From Euryarchaeota archaeon UBA4 (GTDB lineage Archaea > Thermoplasmatota > Poseidoniia > Poseidoniales > Thalassarchaeaceae), in assembly GCA_002497985.1 (NCBI GenBank), contig DAFQ01000009.1, positions 1 through 34,798 of the forward strand: a DNA stretch of 34,798 nucleotides. Direction: 5' to 3'. The notes below the pieces were generated by a model. That model had not been told where the DNA came from. It did no database searches and saw only the letters and a list, made by a program, of their open reading frames with translations. The position numbers were made by a program, and so were the translations under genes. Below are positions 1 through 8,299 of the stretch, piece by piece (position 1 is the first letter of the stretch; each line of letters starts with the position of its first letter).

Positions 1-1
1 C

Positions 2-685
2 GGGGAACTTGGTGAAATCCTATCCAGGATGTGGGGCATAAATCGCTACAACCTTTGGGGGCAGGTCCTGGGTTTCTTCCCTCGAAACATGTGTATGTGG
101 CCATTGCTCACTGCATTAGTCGTCGGGGGTATGATCTCGGACGATAGGAGCAATGGGACCAGTGCAATTTACTTCTCCAGGCCAGTTACCAGAATTGACT
201 ACACTGCCATGAAGTTCGTTAGCTCGGCCGTTGTTCTTGGTTTCGTGATAGTCTTCTCCTATCTGCTATACTACACCAGTGCAATAGTTTTCAGAGGGGA
301 GGGATGGGCGTTCCTTATCGACACATTCCCAATGTTCCTAGGGGGGCTGTTAGCCGGAATTTTACTTGTCATAACCTACACGTCAATAGGACTGGCCCTG
401 TCTAGCATTAGCCAAAGCAGGTTTTTCGCCGGTGTCGCATTCTTGGCTACAATATATGGTACCAAAATGGTAGCATTCCTAATTGAATCGCAGTTCGACT
501 CTTCCATACTGTACATTTTCAGCCCCTATGATGTGCTTGCACACATCGGCCAATGGCTCATAGGAATCGAATCGAATTACGACCACTCCCTCGCCTTCTC
601 GGCTGTTTCACTTCTACTGATGAATGGAATCTCAATAGCGTTGCTCGCTAGTAGGGTTAGCTCCCTGGAGGTGACAAGGGAATGA
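2..685 (+). CDS. ABC-2 type transporter permease, 5'-truncated by window edge
   Basis: Membrane subunit of an ABC exporter; substrate unknown. The reading frame is open to the left edge, so the ATG at 29 is probably internal and the N-terminus lies outside the window. The visible 228 residues hold several hydrophobic spans. The ABC-2 hallmark is the stretch around VVGGMISDDRSNGTSAIYFS, an element between membrane helices followed by SRPVTR, as in NatB/NosY-like permeases. The last codons overlap the start of the ATPase gene by four bases (ATGA), which suggests translational coupling in one operon with the two downstream genes. Family assignment is firm at superfamily level; the transported compound cannot be read from the sequence. 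Confidence 0.8.
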   Translation, partial: GELGEILSRMWGINRYNLWGQVLGFFPRNMCMWPLLTALVVGGMISDDRSNGTSAIYFSRPVTRIDYTAMKFVSSAVVLGFVIVFSYLLYYTSAIVFRGEGWAFLIDTFPMFLGGLLAGILLVITYTSIGLALSSISQSRFFAGVAFLATIYGTKMVAFLIESQFDSSILYIFSPYDVLAHIGQWLIGIESNYDHSLAFSAVSLLLMNGISIALLASRVSSLEVTRE

Positions 686-1617
686 GTACGGATACACCGG
701 CTGTGATATTGGAGTCTGTATCGAAGTGGTACGGCGAAGTCATCGGGGTAAACGACGTATCTCTGGCTATCGATGGAGGCGTCACAGGAGTTCTAGGGCC
801 CAACGGCGCAGGGAAATCAACCATGTTCAAGCTCTTACTGGGGCGCCTAAGGCCGAGCCAGGGCGAAGTCAAGCTTTTCGGAACCGACCCCTGGAAGAGC
901 ACAGCCCCATTCAGAAGAGTCGGATATGTCAGTGAAACCGAGCCACTCTACGAGTGGATGACTGGACTGGACTTCGTCTCCACCATGGCCAGACTACATG
1001 GAATGACAAGGGAAGAGGCGACAAATCGTGCCGAACACGTCCTCGACTTCGTCGGCCTCTCCGATGTTCGCCACAAAGAGGTCGGCAAGTACAGCAAGGG
1101 GATGAGGCAGAGGGTGAAAATAGCACACGCACTAGTCCATGACCCTGATCTGATTATCTTGGATGAGCCACTTCATGGGTGCGACCCACTCGCCAGAACC
1201 AGCATAATGAGCGTAATCAGGGAGCTCGGAAACCGAGGAAAAACCGTAATCGTATCTAGCCACATACTGGAGGAGATAGAGAGGATAACTGAGCAGATTG
1301 TTATCCTTCACAATGGGAGGCTGCTGGCTCTGGGCAATCTCCATGCAATCAGAGGGCTCCTCGACAAGCACCCTCACAGGATATTGATTGAGACAGAGTC
1401 GCCAAGGGAGCTAGCAGAGGCTTTCATCTCTCGAGATCCAGTTTATGGTGTGAGATTCCCAAATCCCGGATTCCTAGAGATCCAGACTAGCAACCTATCT
1501 GCCGCCCACTCAATATTGCCACAAGTCATAGTTGATTCAGGAATAAGAGTACGTTCGGTGGAGAATCCCGATGATAATCTGGACTCCTTGCTCGGTTATC
1601 TGGTAGGGGGTGACTAG
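682..1617 (+). CDS. ABC transporter ATP-binding protein
   Basis: ATPase subunit (311 aa) that would power the flanking ABC-2 permeases at the cytoplasmic face. It has a Walker A motif GPNGAGKST near residue 40, the signature YSKGMRQRVKIAHAL near residue 140, a Walker B motif with LIILDEPLHGCDP, and an H-loop SSHILEE. In the family, the signature Ser-Gly-Gly is often altered to SKGM, as seen here. The roughly 90 residues after the nucleotide-binding domain form a C-terminal extension common in NatA/CcmA-type exporters. The start ATG overlaps the previous stop, and the stop TAG directly abuts the TTG start of the next gene, so the three genes form one tight operon. Confidence 0.93.
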   Translation: MSTDTPAVILESVSKWYGEVIGVNDVSLAIDGGVTGVLGPNGAGKSTMFKLLLGRLRPSQGEVKLFGTDPWKSTAPFRRVGYVSETEPLYEWMTGLDFVSTMARLHGMTREEATNRAEHVLDFVGLSDVRHKEVGKYSKGMRQRVKIAHALVHDPDLIILDEPLHGCDPLARTSIMSVIRELGNRGKTVIVSSHILEEIERITEQIVILHNGRLLALGNLHAIRGLLDKHPHRILIETESPRELAEAFISRDPVYGVRFPNPGFLEIQTSNLSAAHSILPQVIVDSGIRVRSVENPDDNLDSLLGYLVGGD

Positions 1618-3267
1618 TTGGACTCTCAAGGAAGGGGCCTGAGCGAAAGTGTCTGGACGAGCCTTGATAGAAAGGCAGGGGCGGTGGTTGAACTAACTGT
1701 CCGGCAACTCAGAAACAAGGTCTCCACATGGGCGGTACTCGGCCTCGGGACACTACTAATGGTCCTACTACTCGTTTTCTACATCGATTCAGTAAGGGAC
1801 GGATTCGAGTCAATCGATAATGATGGCGACAGTTTTGATATGGATAACGACGGTTATCCAATGGGACAAGAATGGAAGTACGGAACTAGCGATTGGGACG
1901 GCGACTCATTCCCCGGCTCTGGTAATTTCATCTTCCAAGGACAAATAGATTGGAATGATCCAGATCGAACGGTAAGTGGAAACAAGACATGGGACGGACA
2001 GGCAATCCTGAATGCGTCTTGGATAGACTATGATTACACCGGTGGGACGTGGAGCAACATCATAGATTGGGAAACTTACGAATCGAACGATTGCGACGAA
2101 GGAGCACCATTCGAAGACTGGTGGCTACCCTATGCCTCTTCTTGCTTGCAGGAAGATGGAACATATGCATTCAACGGTAGAGTGAGGGCATCGGGCCAAA
2201 TGTATGTCCCAGAGGGAAGCTACCTATCTTGGGGAATTTTCACTGAGGTCTTCTATGTTGAGCCTGATCCTCCAGAGATGTACATAGACGAGGATGGCAT
2301 TGATTGGGCAGAAGGAGAATCCGGCAGTCAAGGATTTGATGACGACGGGGACTGCTTCAGGATAGGATGGATAACAGGGGACGACTGGTGGGAATACCAG
2401 CACGAACCAGATGCGAATCGCAATGGTATCCCTTGTGATGTCGTCTGGGTCGTAGATCCAGTTACGGGAGAGGTTATTTCCATCGATCCAGATGACTATG
2501 TCGATGAGGATCCAGTGGATGAGGAGTATGCTGGGGAGTCATCACACAGGGCATTCGTGATTGCATCCGGCAAGATAGCATTCGTCTTGCTATTGGGCCT
2601 CTTCCTGCCACTATTCCTGGCCCTTGGTTTGGTCAGGGACGAGACTGAGAGGGGTACCTTGCATTATCTGCTCTCAAAGCCGATACATCGTGGAGAGTTC
2701 ATATTCTACAGGGTTCTTGGCTACATGGCCGTTGTTTCATCTTTCGTCATCGTTCTCGCATTGCTAATGGCACTGATAACCTCTCTGATTGGCCCGGGTG
2801 ATGACCTGATCAGGTTCGGTGACTTCCCTGTTTGGATGGGGATAGCAGCAGCGACGATTCTGGTACTGGCAGCATACGGTTCGCTATTCAACACAATTGG
2901 GCTGATAATGCCGAAGTATGGGGTGTATCTCTGCATCATCATCGGAGTTTGGGAGTTTGCGATGGGGTTCACCAGCCTCTTCGCTCCCGAATCATCCGTC
3001 ACATTCCTGTCCATCTCGCACTGGGGGCTACAGATGGTAGACGCAACAGTTCTAGCTGCATGGCCCGACACCCTGCAGTACTCTCAGATGTCTGAGGCAT
3101 TTGGTATTGATACTGGTTTGCAATGGATCTGGAAACCACCAGTACATACCCTCGGAACAGGGAATCCGTACATTTCTATTGTCACCTCCATAACGTTCCT
3201 TTCCATTATTTCAGGAGTCCTAATTTCCATGGGAAGCGCAATCTTCCGAAGGAAGGAGATAATGTGA
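1618..3267 (+). CDS. ABC-2 permease with a large acidic extracytoplasmic domain
   Basis: Second membrane subunit (549 aa) of the ABC exporter, starting at TTG immediately after the ATPase stop. One membrane helix lies at about residues 38-56. Roughly 250 mostly hydrophilic residues rich in Asp, Trp and Tyr follow, and then about five C-terminal helices from residue 312 on. The typical ABC-2 element RDETERGTLHYLLSKPIHR sits after the second helix. The extracytoplasmic segment begins with Asp-rich repeats (DNDGDSFDMDNDGYPMG, later DDDGDCF and DANRNGIPCD) that resemble thrombospondin type 3 or excalibur-like calcium loops, and it contains a few Cys. Such a domain is not part of an ordinary ABC-2 permease, so this subunit may bind a substrate or partner outside the cell. 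Substrate unknown. Confidence 0.82.
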   Translation: MDSQGRGLSESVWTSLDRKAGAVVELTVRQLRNKVSTWAVLGLGTLLMVLLLVFYIDSVRDGFESIDNDGDSFDMDNDGYPMGQEWKYGTSDWDGDSFPGSGNFIFQGQIDWNDPDRTVSGNKTWDGQAILNASWIDYDYTGGTWSNIIDWETYESNDCDEGAPFEDWWLPYASSCLQEDGTYAFNGRVRASGQMYVPEGSYLSWGIFTEVFYVEPDPPEMYIDEDGIDWAEGESGSQGFDDDGDCFRIGWITGDDWWEYQHEPDANRNGIPCDVVWVVDPVTGEVISIDPDDYVDEDPVDEEYAGESSHRAFVIASGKIAFVLLLGLFLPLFLALGLVRDETERGTLHYLLSKPIHRGEFIFYRVLGYMAVVSSFVIVLALLMALITSLIGPGDDLIRFGDFPVWMGIAAATILVLAAYGSLFNTIGLIMPKYGVYLCIIIGVWEFAMGFTSLFAPESSVTFLSISHWGLQMVDATVLAAWPDTLQYSQMSEAFGIDTGLQWIWKPPVHTLGTGNPYISIVTSITFLSIISGVLISMGSAIFRRKEIM

Positions 3268-3276
3268 GGTATTGAG

Positions 3277-4473
3277 ATGGAGTCAATCAATCATAATTTC
3301 AAGGGTGACTTCTCATCTCTGTGGAGGTTGGATGTCATGCCCCCTATCAGGAGACTGTCGTGGTGGTGGTGGTGGGTCCTGATATTGGTACCAGATCCGG
3401 ATAACCCATCTAGGTCCAAGCAATTGATGGTCCTGTGGTCGACCAAGGACACTCCAGCGATTAGGGTCAGTGGTCATTGGTGGAAACCGGGAAAGAAGAT
3501 GCTTGTCGATGAGGAGGGGGGGCATGTATTGCCGGGAATGGTGTGTGCCTGGTGGTATGATGGAAATGAGATGCACGAGCCTCTGGTAATGCGAGAGTGC
3601 AGGATGGCGAGCATCCCTGATACTCATTCGCTGTGGCCAGGCAAGGGAGAGGGCAAGGGAGCAGGAGCAGTAGTCCCAATCACTGCCGAGGACATGTCCC
3701 TGGGGATGACGCCAGGTAACGAGTCATTCTGGATCAATCTGACTAGTGACCAGGAAGCACGCTCCAAGGGAGCTCCCAAGACATTCGAAGCTGAATTGAC
3801 CCCTTGGTGGGGCCCACCCAGTGAACTCACTTATCGTAACAACGTTTACTTCCTTGGCATGGGTTATGACATACTCAGGCTACAGGCCACAAAGTGTAAA
3901 CTGGTGGTTGACGGAAAGGAGATGGAAGGGACAGGGTACTTCCAGAAAGTTACAGTCCAAGCCCCATCATTTCCATGGTTCTGGGGAATGCTACACTTCG
4001 ATGATGGCTCGTATCTGGATTGGTTCATGCCTCACGTTTCCCCCATGTGGACTGCGACGGACGACACTCCCTGGAGGCTTCGTGACGTCTTTAGGAAGCC
4101 AAACATTGGCACCGGAGTCTTCCACGATAGGAAGGGAGGCAAAACTCACAACTTCAACAACTGTGAGGTAAAACTGTCGATGCCAACGGAGGAAGATGCA
4201 CTCAGGGACAATGATGGCAACATCCTCCCTAGATTCAATGTGAGGGTTTGGAACGGAGAGGCGAGCGCGACTATTCAAGTCAGGGCCGTGAGCAGGGCAA
4301 AATGGATTTTCGATCAGCCAACAAGGGCATCATGGGTCAGCCACTTGACTTACAACGAGTATCCCCTAGAGGTCGAATCAATAATTTTCGAGGAAGGGTC
4401 TGAAGTCAGATCAATTGAAGACTACCAGTGGATTCATGGAAATGCTGAACATGCATGGGGAGTATTACACTAG
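3277..4473 (+). CDS. Unrecognised Trp-rich protein, possibly lipocalin/AttH-CrtC-like
   Basis: 398 aa, no signal peptide and no clear membrane helix. An SD-like GAGGT lies six bases before the ATG, and the gene follows the ABC permease by nine bases. Conspicuous features are five consecutive Trp near residue 30 and many further aromatic residues. The central stretch (GTGYFQKVTVQAPSFPWFW then HFDDGSYLDWFMPHV) reminds me of the tandem beta-barrel AttH / carotenoid 1,2-hydratase (CrtC) fold, where a Trp-containing motif and a 'G-Y' turn recur. That resemblance is weak and should be treated as a guess. The co-directional context with the exporter suggests a soluble partner, but the function is unknown. 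Confidence 0.6.
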   Translation: MESINHNFKGDFSSLWRLDVMPPIRRLSWWWWWVLILVPDPDNPSRSKQLMVLWSTKDTPAIRVSGHWWKPGKKMLVDEEGGHVLPGMVCAWWYDGNEMHEPLVMRECRMASIPDTHSLWPGKGEGKGAGAVVPITAEDMSLGMTPGNESFWINLTSDQEARSKGAPKTFEAELTPWWGPPSELTYRNNVYFLGMGYDILRLQATKCKLVVDGKEMEGTGYFQKVTVQAPSFPWFWGMLHFDDGSYLDWFMPHVSPMWTATDDTPWRLRDVFRKPNIGTGVFHDRKGGKTHNFNNCEVKLSMPTEEDALRDNDGNILPRFNVRVWNGEASATIQVRAVSRAKWIFDQPTRASWVSHLTYNEYPLEVESIIFEEGSEVRSIEDYQWIHGNAEHAWGVLH

Positions 4474-4483
4474 AGGTGAAATT

Positions 4484-5383
4484 ATGAGTGATTTTGTAAA
4501 TAAATACAGACAAAACGTGGATGCCGATGAAGTACGCTCTAGATTCACCGAGATTACCGACTCAGAGATCCCAATATGGACCGGAGGGCCATCTGCCATG
4601 TCCATGCTAGGAAGGTACCTCCTGGCAGCGTTGGTCCTTCTCGTACACCTGGTTTTCTTCTGGGCTGCTAAATTCGAGGACGTGGACGGAGAGGGAAACC
4701 TGAATCTCGTAGTGGGCCTCGCCAAGGTCATTCTGGACATCTCAGGAGTCTTTGGCTTCGTCATAGTGATGATGATTATCGCTAAGATCAATCACTATCT
4801 GAATGTTTCAACTTCTGGTGGTTGGACAACATCATGGTTAGTTCTCAATGGTGCCATTCCATTCATTATTGTGGTACTCGACTGGTCAGGCAAGATACTC
4901 GGAAATTTTCTCGACAACGTACCAGACACCCCAATGTGGCTGGATTGGTATTATCCGCTGCTGGGAATACTCTCTTCTTTGTTCGCCATAGGAATGACTA
5001 CCCACTATCGTAACTCATTCCAATATGCCATCACGGATAGGAGGGTCCACATCAGGAAGAAGTTCCTCTATTTCGACACAAGCTCCGTCGGGATCCCATA
5101 TGACAAGGTAGAGAACTTGAAAGTGGATCCGCCGATTATTGGCAAGATGTTGGGTTTTGGCAGTTTGCACGTCATTACTGATGGGGGGGTGGGGGACGAC
5201 CAAATGCAATCCACCACTCAGGAAGCTCCCGATAGGACGGGGCTGTTCGGATTCCTGACTGGATGGTTTTTCACTCAGAGGTACAGGAGCGATTTCCCCG
5301 ACGACCCAAGCTCGTGCCTTTATGCGATCAACGAGCCTATGGAGGTCTACAGACTAATCAACGAGCTAATGGATGATAGATAG
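4484..5383 (+). CDS. Membrane protein with bacterial-type PH domain (DUF304/bPH2-like)
   Basis: 299 aa. I chose the ATG at 4484 because AGAGGTGAA lies just upstream and it avoids a long overlap with the previous gene; an in-frame ATG at 4415 would overlap it. Three to four hydrophobic spans occupy the first two thirds. The C-terminal part carries the pattern YAITDRRVHIRK followed by SVGIPYDKVENLKVDPP and GSLHVIT, typical of bacterial PH domains of the YdbS/YdbT group, which sit at the cytoplasmic face of the membrane. Family members are thought to act in membrane stress or lipid-associated processes, but biochemical roles are poorly defined. It ends the five-gene plus-strand run. Confidence 0.75.
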   Translation: MSDFVNKYRQNVDADEVRSRFTEITDSEIPIWTGGPSAMSMLGRYLLAALVLLVHLVFFWAAKFEDVDGEGNLNLVVGLAKVILDISGVFGFVIVMMIIAKINHYLNVSTSGGWTTSWLVLNGAIPFIIVVLDWSGKILGNFLDNVPDTPMWLDWYYPLLGILSSLFAIGMTTHYRNSFQYAITDRRVHIRKKFLYFDTSSVGIPYDKVENLKVDPPIIGKMLGFGSLHVITDGGVGDDQMQSTTQEAPDRTGLFGFLTGWFFTQRYRSDFPDDPSSCLYAINEPMEVYRLINELMDDR

Positions 5384-5435
5384 GCCCCATCCGCACCGTT
5401 CATAACCCAATTACTTCCGATACGCTCCCAGAGGG

Positions 5436-5990
5436 ATGGCAATGACCGACGAAGAAATGATTACCCAAGCCGCTCAGATGATAACGAAAGGAGACTTCAT
5501 GGGCGCAATGGACATTTTTGATGCGTACTCCAAGGACCACCCATCGGATCCCGCAGGGTTTCATGGCTGGGCCGAAGCCGCACTATTCGAGGTCCAGGAG
5601 AATGGAAACCTGGACGAGAAGGGAAATGACAGAATTAACGAGGGGCAGATAGCAGCTTACTTCAGAAAAGCCTCGTCAATGGATCCAAAGAATCCTGACT
5701 ATCTCGCGTCTTATGCGGGAGCATTGCTAACGTTCGACAGAATTCCCATGGCCGTTCGCGAGTTTAGGAAACTCAAGGCCCTCGGGGACGAACTGGATGA
5801 TGTGGACGTTTCTTTCCACCTATACGAGGCCGCTAAGACACTAATCGAATTGGTCGATATGAAGACAAATTACGACAGAAGCAACCCAAATGCGAGACAA
5901 TTCATCCCAGTCGCTCTAGAGTTCTCAATACTCGGCCTAGGTTTCTCATCGGTGGACGAAGCGATGGAGTATCTCCTTACCGAGGAGTGA
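5436..5990 (+). CDS. TPR-repeat protein
   Basis: 184 aa, soluble and acidic. Alternating helices with the TPR spacing are visible: a first unit around ALFEVQEN, then AAYFRKASSMDPKNPDYLAS and AGALLTFDRIPMAVREFRKL, where the Asp-Pro-x-Asn-Pro turn is classic. TPRs are protein-interaction scaffolds; no enzymatic motif is visible. The start may be the ATG at 5436 or the one two codons later at 5442; GAGGG just upstream fits either. The gene is separated by 52 bases from the PH-domain gene and by nine bases from truA, so it may be cotranscribed with truA. No specific partner can be named. Confidence 0.72.
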   Translation: MAMTDEEMITQAAQMITKGDFMGAMDIFDAYSKDHPSDPAGFHGWAEAALFEVQENGNLDEKGNDRINEGQIAAYFRKASSMDPKNPDYLASYAGALLTFDRIPMAVREFRKLKALGDELDDVDVSFHLYEAAKTLIELVDMKTNYDRSNPNARQFIPVALEFSILGLGFSSVDEAMEYLLTEE

Positions 5991-5999
5991 GGGGATAAT

Positions 6000-6881
6000 T
6001 TGGACAGCGACCGATTTCTGGTCGCTATCGGGTATAGAGGGGATACCTTCCACGGCTCCCAAATACAACCCAATGTGAGGACCGTCCAAGGTTCCATATC
6101 GGATGCCCTCAGGAAAATTGGTTGGTGGACAGAAGGTTGCTTGCGTATGTCCAGTAGGACAGATGCAGGGGTAAGTGTTAGGATGAACCTAGCAAGAATC
6201 GACCTCCCTGAAGCAGTTTCGAGGTCAATCGACGACACAAAAATCCTGAGGGCACTAAATGACCATCTCCCGGAAGATGTAGTTGCCTGGGGGGCGAGAA
6301 GGGTGCCCGTTTGGTCCCCGAGTAGGCCCGTTGTTTCCAGAAAATACTACTATCGCTCGGAGATTTCCAGACGTTGGCCGATTGAAATTGATATGGATTC
6401 CCTACAACGCGCATGCTCAGTATTGGAGGGAGGTCATGACTTTGCAAATCTATGCAGGGTAGAGGAGGGAAGGGACACTGAGAGAAAAGTAGAGGTTTGC
6501 GAGCCATGGATTAACTCAGAGGGCAGACCAATCGGGATTATGGTCTGCGCCCAGTCATTCTTGTGGAACCAGGTTAGGAGGATGTCATCAGCTGTTACCG
6601 GGGTCATTTCCGGAGAGATCGGGGTCGACGAATTGGAAGACGCACTCAATAATCCGCATAATCCCGTGGACTTGGGAATGGATCCTCCCGAAGGACTGGT
6701 CCTTTGGGAGATAGAACATGACCTTCTTGATGGAATGGGCCTAAATTCGACTCCCGACACTAGCAATTTTTCAACTCCCCCACAGGGACTCAGGGAGCAT
6801 GATATCTGGACCGGACTATGCAAGCTAGAGATGTCATCGATGATACACACGGAATGGATCAATCAGTACGGCCTATTCTGA
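6000..6881 (+). CDS. truA: tRNA pseudouridine(38-40) synthase TruA
   Basis: Isomerises uridine to pseudouridine in the tRNA anticodon arm. At 293 aa it is close to the family length. The catalytic Asp lies in SSRTDAGVS (near residue 55), preceded by the family N-terminal pattern IGYRGDTFHGSQIQPNVRTV. A second conserved block, QSFLWNQVRRMSSAV, matches the TruA motif around the RNA-binding cleft. The start is TTG at 6000, with GAGGGGAT upstream and no better ATG before the conserved N-terminus. The 3' end overlaps the convergent riboflavin kinase gene by 23 bases. Confidence 0.92.
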   Translation: MDSDRFLVAIGYRGDTFHGSQIQPNVRTVQGSISDALRKIGWWTEGCLRMSSRTDAGVSVRMNLARIDLPEAVSRSIDDTKILRALNDHLPEDVVAWGARRVPVWSPSRPVVSRKYYYRSEISRRWPIEIDMDSLQRACSVLEGGHDFANLCRVEEGRDTERKVEVCEPWINSEGRPIGIMVCAQSFLWNQVRRMSSAVTGVISGEIGVDELEDALNNPHNPVDLGMDPPEGLVLWEIEHDLLDGMGLNSTPDTSNFSTPPQGLREHDIWTGLCKLEMSSMIHTEWINQYGLF

Positions 6882-7302
6882 TACTCACCGAATCTCCGTC
6901 TTCGCATGGAATGCACTCCCTCAGGAATGACGTGGATATCACTTCAGCGGTTTCTGTGTGGCGAGTCAGGTCCGGGATCAGGACCGCACAATCAGTCCAT
7001 GTTTCACCATTCAATGATATTTCTGCTATGAAGGCAGTAGCGCCTCCAAAGGATCGACCATCCCTTTCGAAACCCAGTATTCTCGTTGCCGCAATCGACG
7101 CATCCTTGTCCCCCTCCTCAAGCCCTGAAATAATCCTGAGTTTTCTATAACTGGAAATGCTGTCAATATCCAAGTCCACATTCAAGGTTCCCGGCCACGC
7201 ACTTGCTCCTAGAACGATCTTGAATTGCTCTTGGTAATGCGGCTGTGCCATGAAAACATGTGCCCTCCCAAGTCCACTCGAAACCAATCCGGACAGAAGC
7301 AT
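6859..7302 (-). CDS. ribK: CTP-dependent riboflavin kinase (archaeal DUF120)
   Basis: Phosphorylates riboflavin to FMN; the archaeal family uses CTP rather than ATP. The protein has 147 aa, near the roughly 130-140 of the family. The diagnostic block is VSSGLGRAHVFM (glycine-rich start of the cradle-loop barrel), then YQEQFKIVLGASAWPGTLNV, where PGTLNV is the family hallmark. The C-terminal region GATAFIAEISLNG, RHTETAEVISTSFLRE and DGDSVSIRI matches the family ending. The start ATG at 7302 has an SD-like GAGGG a few bases upstream on its strand. It lies 37 bases downstream of the PqqB-like gene and overlaps truA tail to tail. Confidence 0.9.
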   Translation of the reverse strand: MLLSGLVSSGLGRAHVFMAQPHYQEQFKIVLGASAWPGTLNVDLDIDSISSYRKLRIISGLEEGDKDASIAATRILGFERDGRSFGGATAFIAEISLNGETWTDCAVLIPDLTRHTETAEVISTSFLRECIPCEDGDSVSIRIGRTD

Positions 7303-7339
7303 GACCGACCCTCTGGAGACTTATTGATAAGGTTCCTCA

Positions 7340-8224
7340 TCATCCAAGGTCGTACACTTCGCCAGGTTCGCTGACCCTCCAACCCATTCTTCCAATTGTA
7401 AGAAACTCTTCACTGCCATTATCGTTCAGGGGGTTTGTGTGATTTAGGTGAAAAAATGCAATATCGGGATCCCCCGGCCCTCTATTCCCAAGCAACTCTA
7501 TGGATTCACAAACTGTTGGATGCGGAATTTCTGACATGTCCCTGCCAGATAATTCAGAAGAGTCCCAGAAGGTGCCGTCAATCAGGGCATAATCGACATC
7601 CAGGGAAGTTAGCCATTCCCTGATTGTAGCACCCTCCAATGTAGCCTCCCATGAGTCCTGATCAGGCATGAAAAGGAGCCTTGACTTACTCCCACTGACA
7701 ATAATCGCATGATTGTCTGACAATTCCGCCCTGTGAATCACGGGAACGGGGGTGATGGTGAAACCACAACCGGGGGTCGGCTCGAATGGGGTCATGCTCT
7801 CCCAATGCTTCGGGACTAGTACGCCCTGCTCCACCATTATCCTCCAAGTGGGGTTCTCATTGATGAGGGAAAACATCGACTTGCTACAGTGCAGAATAAT
7901 GCCATGTCCGCCGATGGCTTCTCTCCCCAGGAGTCTCAAGCCATCAGTGTGTCCAAGGTGAGCATGGGTAAGGCTAGCACTACTCAACGGCCACTCGAAA
8001 CCAACAGCCTCCTCCCAAACCTCGAACTGTTCTCCTATATGCCTTCCAACCTCGATGATATGCGACGTCCCATCAGAACCAACTATCCCAAGGGCCACGG
8101 GGGTTCTGGAAACCCCCGCTATCGACCGAGCTCTCAGGCAGCAAGGTAGTTTGCAACCCGGTTGGGGGTAGCCTCCATCCTGTGCCGTTCCTAGAACAAT
8201 TGCCCGGGTGCCACTGCCCGCCAT
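7340..8224 (-). CDS. PqqB-like metallo-beta-lactamase-fold hydrolase
   Basis: 294 aa from the chosen ATG at 8224. The N-terminus reads VLGTAQDGGYPQPGCKLPCC, the Cys-containing start characteristic of PqqB-type proteins. Metal-binding motif THAHLGHTDGL follows, and further His and Asp (VIHRAELSDNH, MPDQD, FFHLNHTNP) complete the MBL set. PqqB proper acts in PQQ cofactor biosynthesis, but homologues occur in many genomes without the pqq pathway, and no pqqA/C/D/E is visible here, so the substrate is unknown. An upstream in-frame ATG at 8290 would overlap the divergent synthase gene; the shorter start leaves a 75-base divergent spacer. Confidence 0.82.
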   Translation of the reverse strand: MAGSGTRAIVLGTAQDGGYPQPGCKLPCCLRARSIAGVSRTPVALGIVGSDGTSHIIEVGRHIGEQFEVWEEAVGFEWPLSSASLTHAHLGHTDGLRLLGREAIGGHGIILHCSKSMFSLINENPTWRIMVEQGVLVPKHWESMTPFEPTPGCGFTITPVPVIHRAELSDNHAIIVSGSKSRLLFMPDQDSWEATLEGATIREWLTSLDVDYALIDGTFWDSSELSGRDMSEIPHPTVCESIELLGNRGPGDPDIAFFHLNHTNPLNDNGSEEFLTIGRMGWRVSEPGEVYDLG

Positions 8225-8299
8225 AATTCCCCGAGTGGCCCCATGGACATGAAACAGTCGCTCCGATGGAGCAATGAACCCCACCTCCACTTGGGAGTC

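Noticed and set aside
3277..4473. Firm call as carotenoid 1,2-hydratase (CrtC)
   Set aside because: Only a loose resemblance in one region; no decisive residues could be identified.
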